Positions 33,600 to 42,703 of a stretch of 64,000 nt of DNA are shown here, in pieces (position 1 is the stretch's first letter; each line of letters starts with the position of its first letter). Source of the stretch: Planococcus maitriensis. Lineage in GTDB: Bacteria; Bacillota; Bacilli; Bacillales_A; Planococcaceae. The DNA is taken from the NCBI RefSeq assembly GCF_003289925.1, contig NZ_QLZQ01000004.1, positions 1 to 64,000 of the forward strand, read 5' to 3'. The position numbers and the translations under genes are program-made. The notes beneath the pieces were generated by a model, which saw only the letters and a list, made by a program, of their open reading frames with translations, ran no database searches and was not told the origin of the DNA.

Positions 33600-33938
33600 A
33601 TGGAATCTTTGATCATCATCCTAGTCGGTGTGCTTAGCACTGTCGCTTTCTATCTTCTGTTATCCCGGAACATCGTCCGTGTTATTTTGGGCACGGCGAT
33701 TCTGTCACACGCAGCACATCTAATGATTTTGGCGATGGGCGGCTTGAAGATCGGCTCTGCGCCTCTGCTCGGCGAAGAAGCAGAAACTTACGTCGATGCC
33801 TTGCCACAGGCTTTGATACTTACCGCCATTGTCATTAGCTTTGCTGTTACCGCCTTTATCCTGGTGCTTGCTTACCGGGCCTATCAAGAACTCGGGACAG
33901 ACGATCTGGAAGAGATGAGAGGTACCGACAATGAATAA
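33600..33938 (+). CDS. mrpC: Mrp antiporter subunit C
   Basis: A 112-residue NuoK-like subunit with three helices; LSRNIVRVILGTAILSHAAHL and the ALILTAIVISFAVTAFI helix are typical. It begins 3 nt after mrpB and overlaps mrpD by 8 nt, suggesting coupled translation. Confidence 0.95.
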   Translation: MESLIIILVGVLSTVAFYLLLSRNIVRVILGTAILSHAAHLMILAMGGLKIGSAPLLGEEAETYVDALPQALILTAIVISFAVTAFILVLAYRAYQELGTDDLEEMRGTDNE

Positions 33939-35418
33939 TATTATTTTAATTCCCATGATCCTGCCCATTTTGGCGGGAGTTTTGTTGATATTTTTGCGCA
34001 CATACGGAAGGCTCCAGGCGTGGACAAGCATCGCAGTGATGGCTGTCGTTGCAGCTGCTGCCGTTTATCTTTTGAATGCCATTCAAACTGACGGCATCTT
34101 GCGGATTGATTTTGGCGGATGGACGCCGCCTTTTGGCATCTCTTTTGTAGCAGATTCGTTTGCTGTCCTGCTCGTTTTGACATCATCTGTGGTGACGGTC
34201 ATTTGCCTGCTTCATGCTCTCGTTTCGACGGATAAGGAATTGGTGACGATGTATTTCTATCCGACCGTCCTGTTTTTGATTGCCGGCATCAACGGCTCGT
34301 TTTTGAGCGGCGATATCTTCAATTTGTTCGTTTGTTTTGAAGTCATGCTTTTGTCGTCATATATTTTGCTCACTTTAGGCGGTTCCAAACGCCAGCTGCG
34401 GGAAGCCATTAAGTATGTTTCGATCAATATCGTTTCTTCCTGGTTCTTTCTCATCGCCATTGCTTATTTATATGGTGCAGTTGGAACTTTAAACTTTGCC
34501 CATTTGTCGGTTCGTGTTGCCGAAAATGGCCAAGAGCCTTTGTTGACGACGATCAGCATTGTGTTCTTGATCGTTTTTAGTTTAAAAGCCGGGCTGTTGC
34601 TGTACTTTTGGTTACCCGGTTCTTATAGCAGCCCGCCTGTTGTGACTTCGGCATTATTTGGCGCTCTCCTGACCAAAGTCGGTATTTACGCCATGTTCCG
34701 CATGTTCACGCTGGTGTTCTATCATGAACCTGAGACGACCCATAACATCATTGCCGTTATGGCAGTGCTGACCTTAATTGGCGGCAGCATCGGCGCCATC
34801 GCCCATAACGACATCCGGCAAATTGCCGCCTATAACGTAGTCATAGCGGTCGGCTTTATTTTGACGGGGCTTGCCATCGCCACCCCGGATGCTATCGAAG
34901 GGGCCATCTTCTATCTACTGCACGATATGGTAGTAAAAGCGCTGTTGTTCTTGCTGATCGGCACGATTATTTTATTGACAGGCACCGCCCAAATCGGCAA
35001 AATGAGCGGCATTATCCAAAACTATCCGATTCTCGGCTGGTCGTTTTTCATTGCCATGCTCTCGCTTGCCGGGATTCCGCCGCTCAGCGGATTTGTCGGC
35101 AAAGTCCTTCTTTCTCAGGGCGCAATCGATTCGGGCTCCTATATCCTATTGGCCATAGCGCTCGGCTCAAGCCTGTTCGTACTTTACTCCTTGCTAAAGA
35201 TTTTTAAAAATTGCTTTTGGGGCGAGACAATTGTCAGCAAAGACGATCAAGTCCCGCTGCGCCGCGGTTTTTTAGTTCCTTGCTTATTGCTTGTTGCCCT
35301 CACTATCGGTATTGGCCTCGGCGCGGAAGGTCTGTCGGATTATGTATCTGATGCTGCCGATACGCTCCTCAATCCGCAGGTTTACATCGATGCCGTGCTA
35401 ACCGAGGATTTCCAATAA
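33931..35418 (+). CDS. mrpD: Mrp antiporter subunit D
   Basis: A 495-residue NuoM/NuoN-like proton-channel subunit with about 14 helices. Key segments are LFVCFEVMLLSSYILLTLGG (conserved Glu), SLKAGLLLYFWLPGSYSSPP (conserved Lys), IRQIAAYNVVIAVGFILTG and LLHDMVVKALLFL. The start at 33931 overlaps the end of mrpC. Confidence 0.95.
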   Translation: MNNIILIPMILPILAGVLLIFLRTYGRLQAWTSIAVMAVVAAAAVYLLNAIQTDGILRIDFGGWTPPFGISFVADSFAVLLVLTSSVVTVICLLHALVSTDKELVTMYFYPTVLFLIAGINGSFLSGDIFNLFVCFEVMLLSSYILLTLGGSKRQLREAIKYVSINIVSSWFFLIAIAYLYGAVGTLNFAHLSVRVAENGQEPLLTTISIVFLIVFSLKAGLLLYFWLPGSYSSPPVVTSALFGALLTKVGIYAMFRMFTLVFYHEPETTHNIIAVMAVLTLIGGSIGAIAHNDIRQIAAYNVVIAVGFILTGLAIATPDAIEGAIFYLLHDMVVKALLFLLIGTIILLTGTAQIGKMSGIIQNYPILGWSFFIAMLSLAGIPPLSGFVGKVLLSQGAIDSGSYILLAIALGSSLFVLYSLLKIFKNCFWGETIVSKDDQVPLRRGFLVPCLLLVALTIGIGLGAEGLSDYVSDAADTLLNPQVYIDAVLTEDFQ

Positions 35419-35447
35419 ATCCGGACGCTTGAAAGGAGTGATTGATT

Positions 35448-35933
35448 TTGCCCGCCCAGTTTCTGTTGAATATAATGATCGGCTTATTATGGACCTTGTT
35501 AATGGACGAGACTGCATTTTATTTCTCGACCTTTTTAACAGGCTATTTAATTGGCCTCGGCATTATCTTTTTAATGCACCGCTTTTTTGGCACCAAGTTC
35601 TACTTAATCCGTGTCTATTCCACACTTAAACTGCTACTGATTTTCATTCGTGAACTGTTCCAGTCAAGCATCTCCATCATGAAACAAATCCTTAGCCCAA
35701 AATTGGATATTAAGCCTGGGATTTTCACTTATGAACATAATATGGAAGGCGATTACGAACTGACGACCTTGGCTTTGTTGCTGACTCTCACGCCTGGTTC
35801 CGTGATTCTCGAAGTCTCGCCGGACAATAAAGTATTTTATATCCATGCGATGGATGTGGAAAAATCACGTGAATCCCTGCTCAGTTCCATCAAAACTTTC
35901 GAAACAGCCATTATGGAGGTGACGCGAAATTGA
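35448..35933 (+). CDS. mrpE: Mrp antiporter subunit E
   Basis: A 161-residue subunit with two or three N-terminal helices and a cytoplasmic domain ending VIHAMD-like (FYIHAMDVEKSRESLLSSIK). The segment LLTLTPGSVILEVSPD is diagnostic of MrpE. I prefer the TTG at 35448, 9 nt after AAAGGAG, over the TTG at 35442, which is too close. It overlaps mrpF by 4 nt. Confidence 0.92.
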   Translation: MPAQFLLNIMIGLLWTLLMDETAFYFSTFLTGYLIGLGIIFLMHRFFGTKFYLIRVYSTLKLLLIFIRELFQSSISIMKQILSPKLDIKPGIFTYEHNMEGDYELTTLALLLTLTPGSVILEVSPDNKVFYIHAMDVEKSRESLLSSIKTFETAIMEVTRN

Positions 35934-36211
35934 TCGATATTATCTTGACCATCGCCCTTAGCCTATTCGTGCTTGCCATCTTGTTGGCGCTCTACCGCAT
36001 CATACGCGGCCCTTCAATGCCAGACCGGGTTGTCGCACTTGATATGATTGGCGTTAACTTGATATCCGCCGTCGCCGTGTTTTCGGTGTTATTGAAAACA
36101 CATGTTTTCTTGGAAGTCATCCTGGTCGTTGGCATTTTGGCATTCATCAGCACAATTGCCTTAGCCCGATTTGTAGAAAGGGGCGATATCGTTGAACATA
36201 AGCACGATTAG
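35930..36211 (+). CDS. mrpF: Mrp antiporter subunit F
   Basis: A 93-residue subunit with three helices and the MrpF motif YRIIRGPSMPDRVVALDMIG. The start is a TTG overlapping the mrpE stop; the end overlaps mrpG by 20 nt. Confidence 0.93.
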   Translation: MIDIILTIALSLFVLAILLALYRIIRGPSMPDRVVALDMIGVNLISAVAVFSVLLKTHVFLEVILVVGILAFISTIALARFVERGDIVEHKHD

Positions 36212-36569
36212 TGAATATATAGGCGTTTTACTTATTTTGGCGGGCAGCGTGATGGCCGTCATTAGCGCCATCGGCATTTTGCGTTTTCCAGACGCTTATA
36301 CCCGTTCGCATGCCGCGACGAAAAGTGCTACGCTGGCCGTTCTCCTATCGCTCATTGGCGCATTCATTTTCTTTTGGGCAAGCGAGAACTTCATTAGCGT
36401 GCGTTTGCTCCTCGGAATCATTTTCGTCTTTTTGACTGCCCCTGTCTCTGGCCACTTGATCATGCGGGCGGCCTATCGTTCGAATGTGAAATTGACAAGT
36501 CTCTCGACAGAAGACGCCCTAGCCGAAGCGCTCGATAAAAAGAATACGATTGAACAAAAAGAAGGGTGA
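36192..36569 (+). CDS. mrpG: Mrp antiporter subunit G
   Basis: A 125-residue subunit with three helices and the MrpG signature GILRFPDAYTRSHAATKSAT. The C-terminus is polar (TEDALAEALDKKNTIEQKEG). The TTG start at 36192 lies within mrpF, after AAAGGGG. It is the last gene of the seven-gene operon; I find no clear hairpin after it. Confidence 0.93.
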   Translation: MNISTISEYIGVLLILAGSVMAVISAIGILRFPDAYTRSHAATKSATLAVLLSLIGAFIFFWASENFISVRLLLGIIFVFLTAPVSGHLIMRAAYRSNVKLTSLSTEDALAEALDKKNTIEQKEG

Positions 36570-36651
36570 AACTGCCTTTCTTTTTTTTATTGAAACTTAA
36601 AGTTTTGGAACTGTTTTGAAATATTACAGTTGACTTTTATAATTTAAAGTT

Positions 36652-36683
36652 ATATGGTTATACACATAAGTATATAACCATAT
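36652..36683. promoter_or_regulatory. Large inverted-repeat operator of the GntR-ABC operon
   Basis: ATATGGTTATA (36652-36662) and TATAACCATAT (36673-36683) are exact reverse complements with a 10-nt spacer. They lie just downstream of a TTGACT -35 at 36630-36635 and 28 nt before the GntR start codon, so a dimeric repressor bound here would block transcription. The YtrA-type GntR encoded next is the likely ligand. Confidence 0.7.
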
Positions 36684-36710
36684 TACCTAATCACCCAAGG
36701 AGGTGTTTTC

Positions 36711-37085
36711 ATGGTCAACCCAACTGATTCAGCGAAACCTTTATTTTTGCAGATCCGAGAATTGATCGAAGACCAAATCGTCAACGATCAATTGAAAGAA
36801 GGCGACCAAGCCCCATCAACGAATCAATTGGTCAATTTCTACAAGATCAACCACGCAACCGTCTCCAAAGGCATCACCCAGCTTGTCGACGAAGGCATAC
36901 TATTTAAAAAGCGAGGGATTGGCATGTTTGTAGCAGAAGGCGCAAAGAAAACCTTAGTCCAGCAGCGGAAAAAAGCGTTTGTCGAAAATTACGTCACTGG
37001 GCTCGTGCAAGAAGCGGAAAAACTCGGCATTACGGAAACAGAAATCATCGAATTGATCAAATCCACGAAAGGGCGTGATGCATGA
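36711..37085 (+). CDS. GntR-family regulator, YtrA subfamily
   Basis: A 124-residue repressor with a GntR winged helix (about 10-75: PLFLQIRELIEDQI, APSTNQLVNFYKINHATVSKG, LVDEGILFKKRGIGMFV) and a short helical C-terminal tail (80-124) instead of a ligand domain, as in YtrA. It is followed without a gap by an ABC ATPase and permease. Autoregulation through the inverted repeat at 36652-36683 is likely. The start follows AAGGAGG. Confidence 0.88.
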   Translation: MVNPTDSAKPLFLQIRELIEDQIVNDQLKEGDQAPSTNQLVNFYKINHATVSKGITQLVDEGILFKKRGIGMFVAEGAKKTLVQQRKKAFVENYVTGLVQEAEKLGITETEIIELIKSTKGRDA

Positions 37086-37957
37086 TGGCAGCTTCAGTCC
37101 AGCTCAATCACGTAACATTGAAATTCAAAAAATTTGAAGCCTTGAAAGATGTGACACTAACATTGGAAGCAGGCAAGATCCATGGCCTCATCGGCCGAAA
37201 CGGCGCCGGCAAGACCTCTTTGCTGTCGTTGATCGCCGCTTTCCGTGAACCGACAGCTGGCGAAGTGTTCGTCGATGGTTCCCCGGTATTTGAGAATCCC
37301 GAGAAGATGGAGCAAGTGGCGTTCGTCTACGATAAAGACTATAAGGAAGAAACCGAAAAAGCGAAGAAGTTAATTGCACTCGCCTCCCACTACCGCCCCC
37401 ATTTTGACATGGGCTATGCAGAACAATTGATCGAGCGTTTCAAACTTCCGGTCAATAAACCCGTCAATAAGTTATCGAAAGGCATGCAGTCTGCGTTGAA
37501 TGTTGTTATCGGCCTTGCCAGCCGCGCGCCAATCACTATATTCGATGAAGCCTATCTTGGCATGGACGCGCCGTCACGTGAAATCTTCTATAAAGAAATC
37601 TTACAGGACCAAGAAGATCATCCGCGAACCTTTATCCTCTCGACCCATTTAGTATCGGAGATGGATTATTTGTTCGACAACGTCGTTATCATCGATCAAG
37701 GCACCGTATTATTGCATGAACCGTATGAAACCATCGAAGCACACGGGGTATCTGTTACCGGTGCCGCACAGGAAGTCGATATCTTTACTGCAGGCATGAA
37801 ACAGTTGAACGAACAGCAATTAGGCGGCACGAAATCCGTTATGATTTATGGAAATCTCGGTGACGCTAAACGCCAAGAAGCGCGTGCGCAAGGACTCGAG
37901 ATTGGCCCAGTATCACTTCAAGATCTATTTATCCATTTAACCGAGGAGGCGAATTAA
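37082..37957 (+). CDS. ABC transporter ATP-binding protein (YtrB-like)
   Basis: A 291-residue ABC ATPase. Walker A is GRNGAGKTS (about 39-47), the Q-loop region is in AFVYDKDY, the signature is LSKGMQSALN, Walker B is ITIFDEAYLGMD (Glu present) and the switch His is in LSTHLVSE. A C-terminal extension of about 70 residues follows. Its frame overlaps the end of the GntR gene. Operons of this form (GntR, ATPase, integral membrane protein) respond to cell-envelope stress in B. subtilis; the substrate here is unknown. Confidence 0.9.
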   Translation: MMAASVQLNHVTLKFKKFEALKDVTLTLEAGKIHGLIGRNGAGKTSLLSLIAAFREPTAGEVFVDGSPVFENPEKMEQVAFVYDKDYKEETEKAKKLIALASHYRPHFDMGYAEQLIERFKLPVNKPVNKLSKGMQSALNVVIGLASRAPITIFDEAYLGMDAPSREIFYKEILQDQEDHPRTFILSTHLVSEMDYLFDNVVIIDQGTVLLHEPYETIEAHGVSVTGAAQEVDIFTAGMKQLNEQQLGGTKSVMIYGNLGDAKRQEARAQGLEIGPVSLQDLFIHLTEEAN

Positions 37958-37958
37958 T

Positions 37959-38672
37959 ATGACATCCCCGCGCTATAGAAGAGTTGCAGCCGCTGTCTTT
38001 TCCGATATGTTCAAATGGAGTTTGTGGTTTTTCTCTATCCTTTTTGTGATTCATTTAGTAAGAGTATTTTGGCTGAATGGCGACACCAATCAAATTGAAG
38101 GTTTCTTCGTCTTTTCCCAGTATTCCGTGAATATTTTCATGTTGGTGGTCGGCATTATGTCCGCTTATGTATTCATGAGCCGCCACATCCAGCAAGGCGT
38201 CAGCCGCAAAGATTCATACCTCGGCACTGCCCTGGCAGCACTCGCGTTGTCTGCATTTGCTACCTTGGTTCCGCTCGCCGTCAACGGTCTTCAACATTTG
38301 CTTGCTGAAACGATTTCATTGCCTGTCGAGTTGGATACGGTCTCTGCTTTCGAGACGACAGGCGGCTGGTTTGCCGCTGCGATTGCGTTATTCCTGAACA
38401 CCTTGACTTTCTTTTTAGCCGGCTGGGTCATCAGCATCGGCTATTACCGCTTTGGCTGGATCGCCGGCTTCGGCTTTATCGCCTTATCGTTCGTCATCTT
38501 CGGCCTAAATGATTATCTATGGAAGCCTAACACGGCCGATGCCATGGAATGGTTGCCATATAATCCGCTCGAAGCGAATTTTTGGCTGACAGCACTCGGA
38601 TCGTCCGTCCTGATTCTGCTTCTTTTCTCGCTGATGCGGTTGCTGACCAAACGCGTCACAATCAAAATGTAA
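37959..38672 (+). CDS. ABC-2-like membrane protein of the GntR operon
   Basis: A 237-residue integral membrane protein with six likely helices and the segment HIQQGVSRKDSYLGTALAA after the second helix, a pattern common in the permeases of YtrA-type operons. It begins 1 nt after the ATPase stop, with GAGGAGG before the ATG. It probably forms the membrane half of the transporter. Family assignment beyond that is uncertain. Confidence 0.75.
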   Translation: MTSPRYRRVAAAVFSDMFKWSLWFFSILFVIHLVRVFWLNGDTNQIEGFFVFSQYSVNIFMLVVGIMSAYVFMSRHIQQGVSRKDSYLGTALAALALSAFATLVPLAVNGLQHLLAETISLPVELDTVSAFETTGGWFAAAIALFLNTLTFFLAGWVISIGYYRFGWIAGFGFIALSFVIFGLNDYLWKPNTADAMEWLPYNPLEANFWLTALGSSVLILLLFSLMRLLTKRVTIKM

Positions 38673-38682
38673 ATTCCACCGA

Positions 38683-38714
38683 AGCCCTGCCCTCCATGCG
38701 GCAAGGCTTTTGCA
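38683..38714 (+). terminator. Terminator after the GntR-ABC operon
   Basis: AAGCCCTGCC and GGCAAGGCTT pair around a short loop (one bulge) and are followed by TTTGC. Moderately convincing. Confidence 0.6.
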
Positions 38715-38798
38715 TGCCCGGTTAATGGCACGGCACCATATACGCCTTCTTCGCTATGGTATGATGTCTACAGAAATTATCCACAAGGAGACTGCCAC

Positions 38799-40448
38799 AT
38801 GTTTCTACAAAAGACACCCGAGAAACGCCGCTGGAACGATGAACCGGGCCGTGCGCTTTCATTAAAAACCAAAATGGTCGCCTTGATTGCGCTGTTGATC
38901 GCAGCGGTCCTCTTGGTGATCGGCTTGTTTTCGAATTATTTTGTGCGCACCGTGACAGAAGACCAGCTCGGGGAACAAGCGCTCAGTGTCGCGGAAGCCA
39001 TCGCCCTCAACTCTGATATCATCGAGGCATTCGATGCACCGGACCCGGCAGCCGTCATCCAGCCGCTCGTCGCCCCCGTACAGCAAGCAACCGAAGCGGA
39101 ATTCATCGTGGTGGGGAACCGCGAAGAAATTCGCTATTCCCATCCGAATCCCGAACAGATCGGCGGGCGGATGGTCGGTGAAGACAACGAACGGGCTCTT
39201 AATGAAGGACAATCCTATGTCTCGAAAGCGGCCGGCACACTTGGCGATTCGCTGCGCGCGAAAGTGCCCATCTATTCCGACGGGCAAATCATCGGCGTCG
39301 TCTCGGTCGGCTTTCTTTCGACCGACGTCCAAAGCTTGATCGGCGATTATACGCAAGAAGTCTGGCTTATGCTGCTCACCATTGGAGCTGTCGCTTTCTT
39401 GATGGCAATCGCCATTGCTTCCTATATCAAGCGCAAGCTTCACGGCCTTGAGCCCGAAGAGATTGCCCATCTGCTATTCCAAAAAGAAACCATTCTGCAA
39501 TCAACCCACGAAGGCATCATCGCGGTCAATCGCCTGGGGCACATCACATTGCTCAATCACCAGGCCAAGCAATTATTGTTCGGCAATGAGAAAGACGAAC
39601 AGTCATTGATCGGCCAACCGGTCACCGAAGTGCTGCCTTCTTCCGATCTGCCTGAAATTTTGGCGCATGGCACCAGCCATTTCGACCAGGAACGGCTTTA
39701 CGGCGAGCATCCGGTCTATGTCAACTCAAGCCCGATCCATTTTGAAGGGGCGCTGGTCGGGGCGGTTTCGACTTTCCGCTACAAAACGGAAATCGACCAG
39801 CTGGCAAAAGAACTTGCCCAAGTAAGGCAATACGCCAATGCGCTGCGCGCCCAAACTCATGAATTTTCGAATAAACTGTACACGATTTCCGGATTGCTCC
39901 ATTTGGACAAAAGAAAAGACGCCCTGGAATTCATCCGGACCGAACACCATATCCAGCTCGAATGGTCGCGTCAATTGATAGGCAAAGTGAAAGATCCGCT
40001 CATCAGCGGCTTATTGCTCGGCAAGATCCATCAAGCACGTGAACAGCAAGTGCAGCTATCGATTGGCGAGGACAGCAGCCTCCAGCAAGCTGTCCCCGAA
40101 CCGCAGCGTCAAGCCCTCTTGACCGCGATCGGCAACTTGCTCGACAATGCTTTTGAAGCCGTCAAACAACAGCCGGTATCGGAGCGGCTCGTTTCACTGA
40201 CATTTACCGATATCGGGGATGACATCATTTTTGAAATCGACGATTCCGGTCCCGGGATTTCCGAGGCAATTACAAGTGACATCTTTAATGAAGGCATTTC
40301 GTCAAAAAGTACTGCTGGACGCGGTTTCGGCTTAAGTACGACGAATCGCCTCGCCAAAGCGGCGGGCGGCGAAGTGCTGATCGAAGAAAGTGAACTCGGA
40401 GGCGCTTGTTTTGTGCTGACTCTACCGAAAGAAGGAATTCAACCATGA
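38799..40448 (+). CDS. CitS/DcuS-family sensor histidine kinase
   Basis: A 549-residue membrane kinase. TM1 is at about 27-50, then an extracytoplasmic PAS/PDC sensor domain (about 50-185) with the family-like IRYSHPNPEQIG and VPIYSDGQIIGVVSVGF. TM2 (about 190-212) is followed by a cytoplasmic PAS domain (about 230-330), and the phospho-accepting His is in RAQTHEFSNKLYTISGLL. The HATPase domain shows LLDNAFEAV, DDSGPGIS and GRGFGLSTT. This CitA/DcuS type senses citrate or C4-dicarboxylates directly. It overlaps its response regulator by 4 nt, and a CitMHS carrier follows, which supports citrate sensing. Confidence 0.9.
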   Translation: MFLQKTPEKRRWNDEPGRALSLKTKMVALIALLIAAVLLVIGLFSNYFVRTVTEDQLGEQALSVAEAIALNSDIIEAFDAPDPAAVIQPLVAPVQQATEAEFIVVGNREEIRYSHPNPEQIGGRMVGEDNERALNEGQSYVSKAAGTLGDSLRAKVPIYSDGQIIGVVSVGFLSTDVQSLIGDYTQEVWLMLLTIGAVAFLMAIAIASYIKRKLHGLEPEEIAHLLFQKETILQSTHEGIIAVNRLGHITLLNHQAKQLLFGNEKDEQSLIGQPVTEVLPSSDLPEILAHGTSHFDQERLYGEHPVYVNSSPIHFEGALVGAVSTFRYKTEIDQLAKELAQVRQYANALRAQTHEFSNKLYTISGLLHLDKRKDALEFIRTEHHIQLEWSRQLIGKVKDPLISGLLLGKIHQAREQQVQLSIGEDSSLQQAVPEPQRQALLTAIGNLLDNAFEAVKQQPVSERLVSLTFTDIGDDIIFEIDDSGPGISEAITSDIFNEGISSKSTAGRGFGLSTTNRLAKAAGGEVLIEESELGGACFVLTLPKEGIQP

Positions 40449-41155
40449 ACGCAACTCTTCACATCCTGATTATCGAAGACGATTTCCGCGTGGCGGGCAT
40501 CAACGCCGAACTGGCCGGACAAGTCACTGGCTATGAAGCTGCTTCGATCGCCAAAACAGGCGACGAAGCCATGGCTTTTTTAGAGAAGGCATCTCCACTT
40601 CCCGATGTAATCCTGCTTGATGTTTTTATTCCGGACCGCTCGGGGCTGGAACTGTTTTGGGATATCCGCCGACAGTATCCTCAAATCGCCATCATCATGG
40701 TGACTGCCGCCAATGAAATTGAAACGATTGCAGCAACCGTTCGCGGCGGGGCGTTCGATTATTTATTGAAACCTGTCGACTTCGAGCGGTTCGCGCAAGC
40801 CTTGGAACGCTTCCGCGATCAGCGGCTGGTCCTCTCTGCCTCATTGGACTGGCAGCAAAGCGACCTGGATCGCCTGTTCGGCGTGACCGCTGCACAAATG
40901 GCCCAAACAGAAGACAATGGCGAAGAGCTTCCGAAAGGCATCGATCAATTGACTTTGGACGGCGTCCGCGACTTTTTGAACGCTTCTTCACCTGAAGGGG
41001 CCAATGCCATGGAGGCCGGCAAGGCGGTCGGCATTAGCCGCTCCACCGCCAGGCGTTACCTGGAGCATCTGGTCGCGAGCAATGAAGCGAAAGCGCAATT
41101 GAACTACGGGGAAATCGGCCGTCCTGAACGGCGCTACGTCCCATGGACAAAATGA
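40445..41155 (+). CDS. CitT/DctR-family response regulator
   Basis: A 236-residue regulator. The receiver domain (about 5-122) has acidic IIEDD, the phosphorylated Asp in ILLDVFIPD and Lys in LLKPVD. The C-terminal part carries the CitB-type HTH (AVGISRSTARRYLEHLV, then GRPERRY). The start at 40445 follows GAAGGAATTC and overlaps the kinase gene. It should activate the downstream citrate transporter. Confidence 0.9.
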   Translation: MNATLHILIIEDDFRVAGINAELAGQVTGYEAASIAKTGDEAMAFLEKASPLPDVILLDVFIPDRSGLELFWDIRRQYPQIAIIMVTAANEIETIAATVRGGAFDYLLKPVDFERFAQALERFRDQRLVLSASLDWQQSDLDRLFGVTAAQMAQTEDNGEELPKGIDQLTLDGVRDFLNASSPEGANAMEAGKAVGISRSTARRYLEHLVASNEAKAQLNYGEIGRPERRYVPWTK

Positions 41156-41208
41156 ACAAAACCCCCAAAACGCTCTTTAGTCGCCTTAAGTGAATAATCT
41201 TATTTTTC

Positions 41209-41262
41209 AAATCCCTCTGTGATAAGTTGTTATTTATAACTTGAACCGGGGGATTTATTTTT
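41209..41262 (+). terminator. Probable terminator after the two-component genes
   Basis: AAATCCC and GGGATTT (G-rich right arm CCGGGGG) enclose a smaller AAGTTGTTATTTATAACTT hairpin and are followed by ATTTTTT. It lies between the regulator and the transporter, so it could also be an attenuator. Confidence 0.5.
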
Positions 41263-41328
41263 TGCGCCAATATGTATGCGTTTACAAAATGATCCTCCGC
41301 GCTATTTTGCACCTAGGGGGAATCCAGT

Positions 41329-42651
41329 ATGTTAAGCATTATTGCCTTATTTACAATCATCATCATTGTGGCACTTCTTATCAGCAATAAAATCACGCCG
41401 ATCGTCGCACTTGTGCTCGTGCCGATTGTGGCTGCCTTTGTCGCGGGCTTCAGCTTTGCGGAAATCGGCGACTTCTTCAATAGCGGCGTCGAATCGGTCA
41501 TCAGCGTCGTCATCATGTTCATCTTCGCCATTCTTTTCTTCGGCATCATGCAAGATGTCGGTTTGTTCGACCCGTTGATCAATAAAATGATCGCAGTCTC
41601 TAAAGGAAACGTCATCGCTGTCGCAGTCGGCACCGTCGTCATCGCAGCAGTCGCACAACTCGACGGATCCGGCGCTTCCACTTTCCTGATCACCATACCA
41701 GCACTGCTTCCGCTTTATAAACGCTTGAAAATGAATCCTTATCTCCTGCTATTGCTGGTCGGGACCTCGGCGAGCATCATGAATATGCTGCCGTGGGCTG
41801 GACCGCTCGGCCGCACCGCTGCTGTTCTTGGCATGGACGTAACTGAATTATGGCGCCCGCTGATCAAAGTCCAAGTGATCGGGCTCATCCTGTTGATCGC
41901 CCTGGCCGTCTTGCTCGCGATGCGCGAAAAGCGCCTCATCGCAAGACGCGGTGATTTCAATAAAGAAATCTTCGAAGAAGCAGACCCACTCGATGTGACG
42001 GCTCAAGATGAAAAGTCACAAAAAGCTGCAGCCCTGCGCCGGCCGAAGCTCTTATGGGCAAATACCATCTTGGCGCTGGCCGTCATCGGCGTGCTCGTAT
42101 GGGGCGTCATTCCAGCAGGCCTCGCCTTCATGATCGGCGTCAGCATCGCCTTGCCGCTCAACTACCCGGACATGAAAGACCAAATGGACCGTATCAAAGA
42201 CCATGCGCCGAACGCGCTTCTCATGGCTGCGATCATTTTGGCTGCCGGTTCGTTCCTCGGCATCCTGGAAGGCACTTTGATGCTCGACTCTATCGCCAGT
42301 GATCTGGTCACTATCCTGCCGGCATTCGTCATTCCTTACCTGCACTTGATCATCGGATTCTTCGGCGTGCCGTTCGATCTATTGCTCAGCACCGACGCCT
42401 ATTATTTCGCCTTGTTCCCGATTGTCGAGCAAGTCGTCACAGGTGCAGGCGTGTCTTCGCTGACGGCTGCTTACGCCATGATCATCGGCAATATCATCGG
42501 CACGTTCGTCAGCCCGTTCTCTCCCGCCCTCTGGCTCGCACTTGGCCTGGCGGGGCTCGAGATGGGCCGCCATATCCGCTACTCCCTTCCGATTATGTGG
42601 GGCTTCAGCATCGTCTTGCTCGCCGTCTCCGTATTGGTCGGCGTCGTCTAA
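41329..42651 (+). CDS. CitMHS-family citrate/metal-citrate transporter
   Basis: A 440-residue permease with about 11-12 helices in the CitMHS pattern: FFGIMQDVGLFDPLI, QLDGSGASTFLITIPALLPLY, NMLPWAGPLGRTA and VPFDLLLSTDAYYFALFPI. CitM-type proteins import divalent-metal-citrate with protons. The start at 41329 follows GGGGGAATCC. It is adjacent to a citrate-type two-component system in the same orientation. The preferred metal cannot be deduced. Confidence 0.93.
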   Translation: MLSIIALFTIIIIVALLISNKITPIVALVLVPIVAAFVAGFSFAEIGDFFNSGVESVISVVIMFIFAILFFGIMQDVGLFDPLINKMIAVSKGNVIAVAVGTVVIAAVAQLDGSGASTFLITIPALLPLYKRLKMNPYLLLLLVGTSASIMNMLPWAGPLGRTAAVLGMDVTELWRPLIKVQVIGLILLIALAVLLAMREKRLIARRGDFNKEIFEEADPLDVTAQDEKSQKAAALRRPKLLWANTILALAVIGVLVWGVIPAGLAFMIGVSIALPLNYPDMKDQMDRIKDHAPNALLMAAIILAAGSFLGILEGTLMLDSIASDLVTILPAFVIPYLHLIIGFFGVPFDLLLSTDAYYFALFPIVEQVVTGAGVSSLTAAYAMIIGNIIGTFVSPFSPALWLALGLAGLEMGRHIRYSLPIMWGFSIVLLAVSVLVGVV

Positions 42652-42697
42652 TAAAAAAATGCCAGGAAAGAGGGGACTCTCTTTCCTGGCATTTTTT
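42652..42697. terminator. Bidirectional terminator
   Basis: AAAATGCCAGGAAAGAG pairs with CTCTTTCCTGGCATTTT, between convergent genes. Confidence 0.9.
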
Positions 42698-42703
42698 CAT
42701 TGT

